Shown: piece after piece, positions 1 through 7,275 of the stretch
How positions within the stretch are numbered: the first letter of the stretch is position 1
Layout: each line of letters starts with the position of its first letter
Assembly: GCA_001798075.1 (NCBI GenBank)
Contig: MGRG01000008.1
Location: 1-64,000, forward strand
Reading direction: 5' to 3'
DNA from: Deltaproteobacteria bacterium RIFCSPHIGHO2_01_FULL_43_49
GTDB lineage: Bacteria; UBA10199; SPLOWO2-01-44-7
DNA: 64,000 bases
Notes under the pieces: model-generated
Databases searched by the model: none
Told to the model about the DNA's origin: nothing
Seen by the model: the letters and a program-made list of their open reading frames with translations, nothing else
Position numbers and translations under genes: made by a program

Positions 1-42
1 CCAAAACAGTTTGCTGATGACTTTCAGCTTGCTGTAGCATAA
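1..42 (+). CDS. possible 3' end of an upstream gene (partial)
   Basis: Frame 1 is open from the first base to a TAA at 40-42 (ending ...QLAVA). Fourteen open codons can easily arise by chance. The only support is that the stop is followed at once by the AATTGAAGTT element that also follows two confirmed stops (696-698 and 3197-3199). No function can be given. Confidence 0.2.
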   Translation, partial: PKQFADDFQLAVA

Positions 43-47
43 CTATT

Positions 48-58
48 AATTGAAGTTT
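48..58 (+). repeat. AATTGAAGTT intergenic element, copy 1
   Basis: AATTGAAGTTT lies at 48-58. The same core recurs at 702-711 and 3199-3209, each time directly after or overlapping a stop codon. The function is unknown. Confidence 0.35.
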
Positions 59-110
59 CCATTGCTCCAGTCAAGGGGCCAAGGCCGAAATTATAGTCCT
101 CCGCTGACCT

Positions 111-126
111 CCCCCCCCTTTTTTTT
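111..126 (+). repeat. C8-T8 homopolymer tract upstream of the promoter
   Basis: Eight C (111-118) are followed directly by eight T (119-126), about 22 nt upstream of the -35 box. Such tracts can slip during replication and change promoter spacing or context. They are also a common place for sequencing error. No hairpin strong enough for a terminator is seen just before the T run. Confidence 0.5.
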
Positions 127-147
127 ATGGGCTCGGGTTGTTCTCTC

Positions 148-176
148 TTGACACCTTTAGGGGGTTTAAATAGAAC
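148..176 (+). promoter_or_regulatory. predicted sigma-70-type promoter of the locus
   Basis: A perfect -35 box TTGACA (148-153) is separated by 17 nt from TAGAAC (171-176), a 4/6 match to TATAAT. Transcription would start near 183, giving a leader of roughly 27 nt before the GTG start of the RfaH-like gene. No other equally good promoter was noticed in the window, so this one probably drives the whole locus. The remaining leader (1-147) shows only the homopolymer tract and the short repeat. Confidence 0.6.
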
Positions 177-209
177 AAACACGCTTCTATTAAAGGTGAG
201 GAGGAGAGG

Positions 210-698
210 GTGATTGCAAAACAGTGGTTTGTCCTACAATCAAAGCCGCAAAAGGAAAATGTTGTTTGTTCTCAATTAGCTAGGCTAGAAGGAAAGGTTG
301 AATGTTTTTTCCCTCGTATTCGAAGTCATCTAGGCATAAAACCTCTTTTCCCTTCTTATCTTTTTGTCAGTTTTCTTCCAGACTCAGAGCATTTTAGGTT
401 GATCAAGTATACCCGTGGTACGTTGAGGATTCTTGGAAGTAGGGGAGGAGAACCTTTGCCGGTAACAAACGAAATCGTTGCAACCGTCAAAAACAAATTG
501 GGCCCTGATGGATTGATTGATCAAAGGGGAGTTTATCCCATAGGAAAGGTCGTTAAAGTTAGGAGAGGGCCTCTGAAGGATTTGATTGGGATTTTGGAAA
601 AACCAACTTCAGAAGTGGGTCGTGTGCAAGTTTTGTTTCGCCTACTCAGATATCCACTGCGGGCAGCATTGAAGTTTGAAGATCTCGAAGCAGCATAA
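210..698 (+). CDS. rfaH-like: RfaH-like NusG-family transcription antiterminator
   Basis: This is probably a NusG paralogue that rides on RNA polymerase and suppresses pausing and termination in the long operon that follows. It is 162 aa, the same length as E. coli RfaH. The N-terminal domain shows the family signatures WFVLQSKP and PLFPSYLFVSF (near residues 45-55) and a TRG motif near residue 70. A KOW-type C-terminal region starts near VVKVRRGPL. The start is GTG at 210, preceded by GAGGAG at about 200-205; the first ATG is much later. The gene is the first of the locus and lies just upstream of an ops-like element, as expected for an operon-specific factor. Loci of other phyla use LoaP or UpxY in the same place, but the PLFPxYLFV motif and the ops-like site favour the RfaH type. 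Confidence 0.85.
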   Translation: MIAKQWFVLQSKPQKENVVCSQLARLEGKVECFFPRIRSHLGIKPLFPSYLFVSFLPDSEHFRLIKYTRGTLRILGSRGGEPLPVTNEIVATVKNKLGPDGLIDQRGVYPIGKVVKVRRGPLKDLIGILEKPTSEVGRVQVLFRLLRYPLRAALKFEDLEAA

Positions 699-701
699 AA
701 A

Positions 702-711
702 AATTGAAGTT
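702..711 (+). repeat. AATTGAAGTT intergenic element, copy 2
   Basis: AATTGAAGTT lies 4 nt after the stop codon of the RfaH-like gene. See the copies at 48-58 and 3199-3209. Confidence 0.35.
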
Positions 712-770
712 GTTATTGTGTAGGGCAAGAAAAATTTTCCATTTATTTTCAAGAGCTGGCATCTTGAGCC

Positions 771-784
771 GGCGGTAGCTCGCC
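771..784 (+). promoter_or_regulatory. ops-like element (RfaH loading site)
   Basis: GGCGGTAGCTCGCC matches the enterobacterial ops consensus GGCGGTAGCGTGC at 11 of 13 positions, including the first nine in a row. It can fold (GGCG with CGCC around GTAGCT; also GAGC at 766-769 with GCTC at 778-781), as the ops hairpin of the non-template strand does. It lies 15 nt upstream of the wzz start. The stretch 785-799 between it and the ATG contains no Shine-Dalgarno-like purine run, which fits the known ability of RfaH to bring in ribosomes at genes lacking one. Its action here is inferred. Confidence 0.6.
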
Positions 785-799
785 CATAATATTTCATTA

Positions 800-1933
800 A
801 TGCCTCAACAAGAAATCCATTTGTCAGACTATGTCAAGGTTTTATGGAAGCGGAAGAAAACCATTGCGACGATTGTATTAGTAATAACTATAGGAACAAT
901 AATTTATTCTTACTCTTTGCCTGAAAAATATCGAGCGGAAGCTTCTATCATGCCAATAATTCAGTCCAGCGGGGGATCTGGTATTAGCAATTTATTAAAT
1001 TCTTTTTCTCCAATGGGTATGGGTGGCAGTACATCCGCTGAGGTAAACAGCTTTTTAATCTATTTAAGGAGTAAAATTTTTGAAGCTCAAGTTGTAAAAG
1101 CACTCGATCTTTTGCCCGTGTTTTTTCCGGGTGATGGTAACGTCGCTACCCGTCTAACTGAGGAACAGAAGTTAAACCTAGCATGTGCAAGATTAGGAGG
1201 CATGGTTAAAATCACAAATGATCGACTTTTCATGCAAAAAATTACTATCAGTGCTGTATCTGAAGATCCTCAGTTTGCTGCTAAGCTTGTCCGTCAGTAT
1301 TTGGTGGAGTTGCAAAATTTCATTGCAAATAATGTGTTAACCCAGTCCAAACGCCGCCGACTTTTTTTGGAGAAAGAGTTGGCAAAAAAAAGAAAAGAAA
1401 CCTTGGAGATGGGAAAAGTAATGGCCCGGTTTTATGGGCAAAATCCGGTTTCACTAGTGAGAGGTACTATCAATGTTCCAGTAGCGGTGTATACGAACAA
1501 GGGAGTGCGGGATTTTAAAAATTATGAAGAGTTTAAAGCGAACTATGATGTGTTACAAGAAAAAGATTCTTCCGTCTCGGGCCATGAGATTCAATATGTG
1601 CCGGACGTTCCCCACCAACTTTATTTAAAATATTCTTCTATTCAACAACAAATTTTGGAAAGTAGTTACGTTGCGCTCTCCCAAGCTTTTGAAATAGCAA
1701 AAGACGAAGAAGTTAAACAGGAGCCTTCCTTTCAAATTCTAGAGGAACCATTTGTTCCTATAAATCGTTTTAGTCCGGACCGAAAGGGGATGGCTAAGAC
1801 GGGCTTTTTAATTTCCCTGTTATTAGGAATTGGCTGGTCTTTTTATAGAGAATTTTTTTCTTCACAATACCGTCTGAAGCCAATTGATGTGGATGATGAG
1901 GAAAAACTATTGGCAACAGCAGAAATAACTTAA
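800..1933 (+). CDS. wzz: Wzz-family polysaccharide chain-length regulator
   Basis: This inner-membrane polysaccharide co-polymerase would set the chain length of the exported glycan. The 377-residue protein has the classic layout: a short cytoplasmic N-terminus, a membrane segment at about 21-40 followed by PEKYRAEA, a large periplasmic region with coiled-coil-prone stretches (residues about 180-210), and a second membrane segment near 333-350 followed by a charged tail. A Pro-rich stretch just before the second segment (near PINRFSPDRK) is typical of Wzz. There is no tyrosine-kinase domain. It is the first structural gene after the ops-like site, and its TAA overlaps the next ATG by one base. 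No Shine-Dalgarno is visible upstream of its ATG. Confidence 0.85.
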   Translation: MPQQEIHLSDYVKVLWKRKKTIATIVLVITIGTIIYSYSLPEKYRAEASIMPIIQSSGGSGISNLLNSFSPMGMGGSTSAEVNSFLIYLRSKIFEAQVVKALDLLPVFFPGDGNVATRLTEEQKLNLACARLGGMVKITNDRLFMQKITISAVSEDPQFAAKLVRQYLVELQNFIANNVLTQSKRRRLFLEKELAKKRKETLEMGKVMARFYGQNPVSLVRGTINVPVAVYTNKGVRDFKNYEEFKANYDVLQEKDSSVSGHEIQYVPDVPHQLYLKYSSIQQQILESSYVALSQAFEIAKDEEVKQEPSFQILEEPFVPINRFSPDRKGMAKTGFLISLLLGIGWSFYREFFSSQYRLKPIDVDDEEKLLATAEIT

Positions 1934-2547
1934 TGGTTTGTTATCCGGAACAATTTTTAAAGCAAATTAAGGATATTGCCTCATTGATGCCTATTAATAC
2001 TATAGAGCAGTTGGTAAAAGAATTAGTCCAAGTGCGTGAAGTGGGAGGAAGGCTTTTTCTATTGGGTGTGGGTGGATCAGCAGCTAATGCCTCTCATGCC
2101 GTCAATGATTTTAGAAAAATTTGTAATTTCGAATGTTACACCCCAACGGATAACGTATCTGAATTGTCTGCAAGGACAAATGACGAAGGCTGGGAGACTT
2201 CTTTTGTAGAATGGCTTCGAACGAGTCATTTAAATAAAAAAGATGCCTTGTTTATTTTATCGGTAGGGGGTGGCAATTTAGAAAAAAATGTTAGTCCAAA
2301 TATTGTTGCGGCGCTTCGATATGCAAAGGAAATTGGAACTAAAATATTCGGCATTGTTGGAAGAGATGGGGGCTATACGAAAAAAGTTGCAGATTGTTGT
2401 CTTGTAGTTCCCACCGTTGATGACTCAATGGTCACCTTCCACACGGAGGCGTTTCAATCTGTTTTGTGTCATCTCCTTGCCGCGCATCCTAAGTTGAAGC
2501 AAGTTGCTACGAAATGGGAATCCTTACAAAATGAAAATATTTATTGA
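1933..2547 (+). CDS. SIS-domain phosphosugar isomerase, GmhA-like
   Basis: A 204-aa single SIS domain with the sugar-phosphate-binding loop LGVGGSAANASH (residues 44-55), most like sedoheptulose-7-phosphate isomerases (GmhA) that feed heptose pathways. In the C-terminal helix, the place of the first catalytic His of GmhA (H180 in E. coli) appears to hold Gln (TEAFQSVLCH), although the second His is kept. Activity may therefore differ from GmhA. The next gene is transaldolase-like (a possible sedoheptulose-7-P source) and an HddA-like heptose kinase lies at 11710, so a heptose role is a reasonable inference. It overlaps wzz by 1 nt and the next gene by 17 nt. Confidence 0.7.
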   Translation: MVCYPEQFLKQIKDIASLMPINTIEQLVKELVQVREVGGRLFLLGVGGSAANASHAVNDFRKICNFECYTPTDNVSELSARTNDEGWETSFVEWLRTSHLNKKDALFILSVGGGNLEKNVSPNIVAALRYAKEIGTKIFGIVGRDGGYTKKVADCCLVVPTVDDSMVTFHTEAFQSVLCHLLAAHPKLKQVATKWESLQNENIY

Positions 2548-3199
2548 TTCAGCGAATTTGCAAGAGATTGAAGCAGCCCTAAAAAGGGGCTTTCCCAGGG
2601 GTATTACGACTAATCCTTCCATTCTTGCAAAGGAGCCGAAAGGGGATTTCAAGAGACACATTGAAAAAATTGTGGGTCTTTTGGTGAAATACAAATATGA
2701 AATTCCTCTTAGTGTCGAAGTTTTCACAAATGATGCCAAAGAAATGATCAAACAAGGCGAAGATTTTGTGAAAAGTTTTGATTATCCTCATGTAAACGTT
2801 AAAATTCCGATTGGATGGGCTGGCTTGGAAGCCATCCGGGAATTGAGACAAAGAAATATTAAAGTCAATTGTACCTGTTGCATGTCTTATAACCAGGCCA
2901 TTATGGCGAGCTTGGCGGGGGCAAACTACGTCAGCCTTTTTTATGGACGCATTCGGGACATGGGCCATGATGCTTTCTCGATAGTCAAACAAGTCCGCAA
3001 TACCTTTCGAGAATGGCAAGCCCCTTCCGAAATTATTGTAGGAAGCATTCGCCATATCTGTGATATTAATGAAGCCGCTCAAGCAGGTGCTGATATTATA
3101 ACCGTGCCTCCAAAGTTTTTTGAACAGATGGTCTCCCACCCCAAAACGGACGAAGCAGTCCACCAGTTTTTGACCGATTTCAAAAATTGGCTCTCTTAA
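2531..3199 (+). CDS. transaldolase / fructose-6-phosphate aldolase family protein
   Basis: A 222-aa TalC-type small transaldolase: a (beta/alpha)8 protein using a Schiff-base lysine to move or cleave dihydroxyacetone units. Visible family motifs are FIDSANLQEI at the N-terminus, GITTNPSILAKE (residues 24-35), the active-site strand VNVKIP with Lys91, and a C-terminal GADIITVPP. ATG 2531 is chosen over an in-frame TTG at 2504 because MKIFIDSA is the usual family N-terminus. With the adjacent GmhA-like isomerase it could supply sedoheptulose-7-phosphate or an unusual ketose phosphate for the branched or heptose sugars. Such a gene is rare in O-antigen loci. Confidence 0.75.
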   Translation: MKIFIDSANLQEIEAALKRGFPRGITTNPSILAKEPKGDFKRHIEKIVGLLVKYKYEIPLSVEVFTNDAKEMIKQGEDFVKSFDYPHVNVKIPIGWAGLEAIRELRQRNIKVNCTCCMSYNQAIMASLAGANYVSLFYGRIRDMGHDAFSIVKQVRNTFREWQAPSEIIVGSIRHICDINEAAQAGADIITVPPKFFEQMVSHPKTDEAVHQFLTDFKNWLS

Positions 3200-3209
3200 A
3201 TTGAAGTTT
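3199..3209 (+). repeat. AATTGAAGTT intergenic element, copy 3
   Basis: AATTGAAGTTT begins at the last base of the transaldolase-like gene's TAA (3197-3199). See the copies at 48-58 and 702-711. Confidence 0.35.
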
Positions 3210-3231
3210 CAGGAAAACGTACCTTATAAAT

Positions 3232-4212
3232 ATGGATAAAGTATTAGTGACAGGTGGCGGTGGGTTTATCGGAAGCCATCTTGTAGAACGCCTCGTGAAT
3301 GCAGGGTCTGAAGTTACCGTTTTTCTGCATTATAATTCCCGGGGAGATGTTGGTTTATTAAAGCATGCCGATTCCGGCATCCAAAGAAAAATTAAGATTA
3401 AGTACGGTGATTTAAAAGATCCCCATGCCGTTTCTGAAGCGATCAAAGAGAATGATGTTGTTTTTCATCTTGGGGCCTTGATCGGTATTCCTTATTCATA
3501 CCTCAATCCAAGAGATGTCGTTGAAACCAATGTTTTGGGAACCCTTAATGTGTTGATGGGGGCAAAAGAAGCAAAGGTGCGCCGCATAGTACATACTTCA
3601 ACAAGTGAAGTTTATGGTACGGCGAAAACGCATAAAATTAGGGAAGACCATCCTTTACAGGGACAGTCTCCCTATTCTGCAAGTAAAATTGGAGCGGACA
3701 AATTAGTTGAAAGTTTTGTTACTTCCTATCGTTTGCCGGTGGTTACCATTCGCCCTTTCAACACCTATGGACCCCGGCAGTCGATGCGTGCAGTCATTCC
3801 CATAGTGATCGCGCAAGCCTGCTTTAATGATGAAATTCATGTTGGTTCATTGGAGCCCGTTCGTGATTTTACTTATGTGCAAGATACAATCGATGCCTTT
3901 TTATTGAGCGCCACTATTGAAGGGATCGAAGGGAGGGTTTTTAATTTAGGAACCGACCAAGAAATTTCTATCAAAGAAATTGTTGAGAAAGTTCTGCAAC
4001 TAACAGGCTGTTCGAGTAAACCTATAAGAATAGACGAGAAGAGGATAAGACCAAAAAATAGCGAAGTCTTCCGCCTTCGGTCCGATAATACCCAAGCCAA
4101 GGAAATTTTGCGTTGGGAGCCGAAAACCTCTTTTGAAGAGGGTTTGAAAAAGACAATTGACTGGATAAAAACTCACCCCGAGGAGTATTCAGCGAATCAC
4201 TACGTTGTTTGA
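3232..4212 (+). CDS. extended SDR, LegB-like NDP-sugar 4,6-dehydratase
   Basis: A 326-aa NAD-dependent extended SDR. It has the Rossmann motif TGGGGFIG (7-14), active-site TSTSEVYG (122-129), and Y148xxxK152 in PYSASK. The C-terminus carries RPKNSEVFRL and a SFEEGLKKTIDW tail. The TSE triad is the mark of 4,6-dehydratases, and the SEV/RL motif resembles LegB and GDP-mannose-dehydratase relatives. It probably makes an NDP-4-keto-6-deoxy sugar that the downstream reductase, 3-dehydratase and TPP enzyme could use, or serves the legionaminic module at the far end of the locus. The substrate cannot be told from sequence. Confidence 0.75.
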   Translation: MDKVLVTGGGGFIGSHLVERLVNAGSEVTVFLHYNSRGDVGLLKHADSGIQRKIKIKYGDLKDPHAVSEAIKENDVVFHLGALIGIPYSYLNPRDVVETNVLGTLNVLMGAKEAKVRRIVHTSTSEVYGTAKTHKIREDHPLQGQSPYSASKIGADKLVESFVTSYRLPVVTIRPFNTYGPRQSMRAVIPIVIAQACFNDEIHVGSLEPVRDFTYVQDTIDAFLLSATIEGIEGRVFNLGTDQEISIKEIVEKVLQLTGCSSKPIRIDEKRIRPKNSEVFRLRSDNTQAKEILRWEPKTSFEEGLKKTIDWIKTHPEEYSANHYVV

Positions 4213-4227
4213 GGAATTCACAGTAAT

Positions 4228-5091
4228 ATGATTTTAGTCACCGGTGCAAATGGAATGGTTGGGGGTTATGTAGAGGAGGTTTTTGATGGCGAACCGTTGA
4301 CCTTAACCGATTCTTCTTCAATGGATGTAGTCGATTTCGAAAGCGTCAGGAAAACATTCGAGAAAATAAGGCCAAAAGTAGTGCTCCATCTGGCAGCCGC
4401 AACAGATGTTGATCGATGTGAAACTGAAGTAGATTGGGCTTTTAAAACTAATGTCATCGGAACACAAAACATAGCGGCGGCTTGTAACAATTTTAATGCT
4501 CTTTTAGTTTATGTCAGCACGGGGGGCCTTTTCGATGGCAGTAAAATTGATCCCTATACGGAGTTTGATCATCCCTCTCCGGTAAATGTCTACGCAAAGA
4601 CGAAATATGAAGGGGAAAAAATTGTCAGAAATCTTTTGAATCGTTATTTCATTATTCGTGCAGGGTGGATGATTGGCGGGGGTAAACAAAAGGATAAAAA
4701 ATTTGTTTCCAAAATGGTCGCTCTTTGTCAATCACAAGACACAATTCATGTTGTTTCGGATAAATTAGGAACATTGACCTATGCCAGAGATTTGCTTGAA
4801 ATCATTAAGAAATTAATTGGTACTCCCTTTTATGGGTTGTATCACGTTGCGAATCAGGGTGTATGCAGTCGTTATGATGTTGCTTTAGAAATTGCAAAAA
4901 TTTTAAAGAGTTCTGTCAAAATTTTTTCTGTTGGCTCGGACTTCTTTCCGCTTCCGGCTCCCAGGCCTCGATCGGAAGCAATTCAAAATTACATGTTATC
5001 GTTGAGAGGACTCGATAGTATGCCTTCTTGGCGAGAAACTTTGCAGGCCTATCTTCACACATGGTTGAAGGTGTGGATTGCTGTAAAATAA
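4228..5091 (+). CDS. RmlD-like NDP-4-keto-sugar reductase
   Basis: A 287-aa SDR of the dTDP-4-dehydrorhamnose reductase (RmlD) type. It has LVTGANGMVGG at the N-terminus, the AAATDVDRCE region of the family, VSTGGLFDG around the catalytic Ser/Thr, and Y122xxxK126 in VYAKTKYEGE. It would reduce a 4-keto-6-deoxy sugar made by the dehydratase just upstream. There is no RmlC-type 3,5-epimerase in the window, so rhamnose itself is unlikely. It lies 15 nt after the upstream gene. Confidence 0.75.
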   Translation: MILVTGANGMVGGYVEEVFDGEPLTLTDSSSMDVVDFESVRKTFEKIRPKVVLHLAAATDVDRCETEVDWAFKTNVIGTQNIAAACNNFNALLVYVSTGGLFDGSKIDPYTEFDHPSPVNVYAKTKYEGEKIVRNLLNRYFIIRAGWMIGGGKQKDKKFVSKMVALCQSQDTIHVVSDKLGTLTYARDLLEIIKKLIGTPFYGLYHVANQGVCSRYDVALEIAKILKSSVKIFSVGSDFFPLPAPRPRSEAIQNYMLSLRGLDSMPSWRETLQAYLHTWLKVWIAVK

Positions 5092-5129
5092 ACTTGAGTC
5101 TTTATTAAGGCCTGATAAGTCGGTTCACT

Positions 5130-6299
5130 ATGAAACCAATTCAATTTTATCTCGCAGAAGATACCATCGATAAAAAAGATGTCGATCAACTGATCGATTG
5201 GTTAAAAACTTATCCTCGCTTAACCAAGGGGAAGGTAACCATCGAGTTTGAAGAAAAGTGGAGTAACTGGCTTGGAACAAAATATTCCTTGTTTTGCAAT
5301 TCCGGTTCTTCTGCCAATTTGCTCATGTATTATGTGCTTCAACTGTCTGGAAAACTCAAAAATAAAAAGGTCATTGTGCCCAGTGTTGGGTGGGTGACCT
5401 CCATTGCCCCCGCAATCCAATTTGGTTTTGAGCCGGTCATGTGTGAAGCGGACCCGGACACCTTTGGCCTGGATCTGGAGCATTTGGAGACGCTTCTGAA
5501 AAAACACAACCCAAGCACAGTCTTGATGGTTCAGGTTTTGGGTGTTCCCCACAAAATGAATGAACTAATGGCGCTCAAAGAAAAATATGGGTTCTTTTTG
5601 TTGGAAGATGCTTGCGCGGCCATTGGAGCCTCTTACAAAGGAAAAAAAGTTGGGACCTTTGGTGATATGGCCAGTTTTTCTTCCTATTTTGGGCATCAAT
5701 TTTCGACAATTGAAGGGGGCATTGTTTCCACAAGCGATAAGCAATTTAATGATTTGTTAAGAATGATGCGTAGTCATGGTTGGAGCAAAGACTTGGATAG
5801 TGAAACGCACCAAGCCTACATTAAAAAATATGAAATTGATGATTTTCATTCTCCATTCGTTTTCTTTGAGCCGGGTTTCAATCTAAGATCGACTGATTTA
5901 CAAGCTTTTATTGGACTGGGTCAGGTTGACAAGTTAGATTGGATTGTTAAGCGGCGGCAAGAAAATCATACTCGTTATAAAAAACAGTTTGATGGAAAAC
6001 TTTATTTTCAAAAGTGTGATCCAGAATCAACCATTTGCAGTATCTCTTTTGGAGCCTTAGCAAAAAATACAGAACAGCGTCGTTCCATCGTTAGCGCTTT
6101 AGTTGAAAATGGGATTGAGACCCGCATTTTCTCAGCAGGTAATCTTGGGTTACATCCTTTCTGGTACAATCGTTATGGAAAGGCGAGTTTCCCGATGGCA
6201 GATAAAATTCACCATTGCGGATTTTTCCTACCAAACAACCCCTCTCTGTCGGTTGAAAATATTGATTCTATTTCAAATGTTGTTTTGAAAGCTCTTTAA
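5130..6299 (+). CDS. ColD-like PLP-dependent sugar 3-dehydratase
   Basis: A 389-aa DegT/DnrJ/EryC1-fold enzyme in which the PLP-binding Lys is replaced by His189 in SSYFGHQFSTIEGG. This is the hallmark of GDP-4-keto-6-deoxymannose 3-dehydratase (ColD, His188) and of CDP-sugar E1/DdhC. The SxxFGHxxSTIEGG form and the lack of an evident 2Fe-2S cysteine set point to the ColD branch, which needs PLP and glutamate and no reductase partner. It should remove the 3-hydroxyl of a 4-keto-6-deoxy sugar. It sits one base before the TPP enzyme genes, which suggests that its 4-keto-3-deoxy product receives a two-carbon branch, as in yersiniose synthesis. That coupling is inference. Confidence 0.8.
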   Translation: MKPIQFYLAEDTIDKKDVDQLIDWLKTYPRLTKGKVTIEFEEKWSNWLGTKYSLFCNSGSSANLLMYYVLQLSGKLKNKKVIVPSVGWVTSIAPAIQFGFEPVMCEADPDTFGLDLEHLETLLKKHNPSTVLMVQVLGVPHKMNELMALKEKYGFFLLEDACAAIGASYKGKKVGTFGDMASFSSYFGHQFSTIEGGIVSTSDKQFNDLLRMMRSHGWSKDLDSETHQAYIKKYEIDDFHSPFVFFEPGFNLRSTDLQAFIGLGQVDKLDWIVKRRQENHTRYKKQFDGKLYFQKCDPESTICSISFGALAKNTEQRRSIVSALVENGIETRIFSAGNLGLHPFWYNRYGKASFPMADKIHHCGFFLPNNPSLSVENIDSISNVVLKAL

Positions 6300-6300
6300 T

Positions 6301-7275
6301 ATGCAAAAAGACATTCTCAGCAAAGAAGAATCCCTCGCTTTATATCGGAAATTAATTCTGACCCGTTTGGCCGAGGAAAAAATCCGTGAAGAATATTTCA
6401 AGGATGAGATGAAAACTCCTGTCCATCTAGGGATCGGAGGCGAAGCGATTCCGGTTGGCGTCTGTCATTGTTTGCCGCCTCGTTCAAAAACCTTTGGAAC
6501 CTATCGAAACCATAGTTTGTATTTGGCAATGACCGAAGATACCGACGGGTTTTTTGGAGAACTTTATGGAAAGGTTAATGGCCCAGGAAAAGGAAAGGCC
6601 GGTTCCATGCACTTGTCCTTTCCGGAAAGGGATTTCATCGCAACTTCTGCGGTCGTTGGTACAACCATTCCGGTTGCAGTCGGTGCTGCACTGGCTAACG
6701 CCTATCGAAAATCTAATGATGTCGTTACAGTTTTCTTTGGAGATGGTGCTGTTGAGGAGGGGGTCTTTTGGGAAAGTCTCAATTTTGCTTGTTTGAAAAA
6801 CTTACGTGTTTTGTTTGTTTGTGAAGATAATGGGTTGGCTATTCACACACCGGCAAAAGAGAGACAAGGATTTCAGTCGATTCTTGAAACTGTTAAAACC
6901 TTCGACTGTTATGTGGGCGGGGGTCAAGGACATGATTTACAAGGTGTGATCCAATCGACCCATCAAGTTGTCAAGCAGATGGAAGACCAACCAAAGCCCG
7001 GATTTTTACATTTTACCTACTATCGTTTTTTAGAACATGTTGGGCCAAGGGAAGATTTTGACGCCGGTTATCGCTCAAGACCCACTCCCGATAATTTAGA
7101 TGGATTAGATCCTGTTTTATGTTTCGAAAGGGATTTGTGTCAAAATGGTTGCAAGCCTTCGGAACTTTCAGCCATTAAGAAATCTGTTGAAGAAAAAATT
7201 GCCAAAAGCGTTCTAACAGCACAAAAAACCGATTTTCCATCTTCCGAAGAGTTATACACTGATTTATTTGTATGA
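6301..7275 (+). CDS. thiamine-diphosphate E1 alpha-type subunit, copy 1
   Basis: A 324-aa alpha subunit of a pyruvate/2-oxoacid-dehydrogenase E1-like heterotetramer. The TPP/Mg motif runs from GDG (147-149) to Asn177 (FVCEDN), and YRNH (68-71) and GKAGSMHL are typical E1 alpha motifs. No E2 or E3 gene is present, so the pair probably works as a stand-alone carboligase that moves a two-carbon unit from a keto acid to a sugar ketone, as proposed for AviB1/AviB2 in avilamycin's branched sugar. It follows the ColD-like gene after one base and overlaps the beta gene by ATGA. A close paralogue is at 19410. Confidence 0.85.
   Translation: MQKDILSKEESLALYRKLILTRLAEEKIREEYFKDEMKTPVHLGIGGEAIPVGVCHCLPPRSKTFGTYRNHSLYLAMTEDTDGFFGELYGKVNGPGKGKAGSMHLSFPERDFIATSAVVGTTIPVAVGAALANAYRKSNDVVTVFFGDGAVEEGVFWESLNFACLKNLRVLFVCEDNGLAIHTPAKERQGFQSILETVKTFDCYVGGGQGHDLQGVIQSTHQVVKQMEDQPKPGFLHFTYYRFLEHVGPREDFDAGYRSRPTPDNLDGLDPVLCFERDLCQNGCKPSELSAIKKSVEEKIAKSVLTAQKTDFPSSEELYTDLFV

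Noticed and set aside
61-126. Intrinsic terminator ending at the T8 run in the leader
   Set aside because: No stable stem could be drawn immediately before the T run; GGCCAAGGCC has too small a loop and lies too far upstream.
2579-3163. Long open frame on the minus strand opposite the transaldolase-like gene
   Set aside because: It lies wholly antisense to a gene with clear family motifs, shows no domain pattern and has no sensible context.
5130-6299. Ordinary DegT/LegC-type sugar aminotransferase
   Set aside because: The PLP lysine is replaced by His189 in the ColD-type motif, so a 3-dehydratase is the better call.
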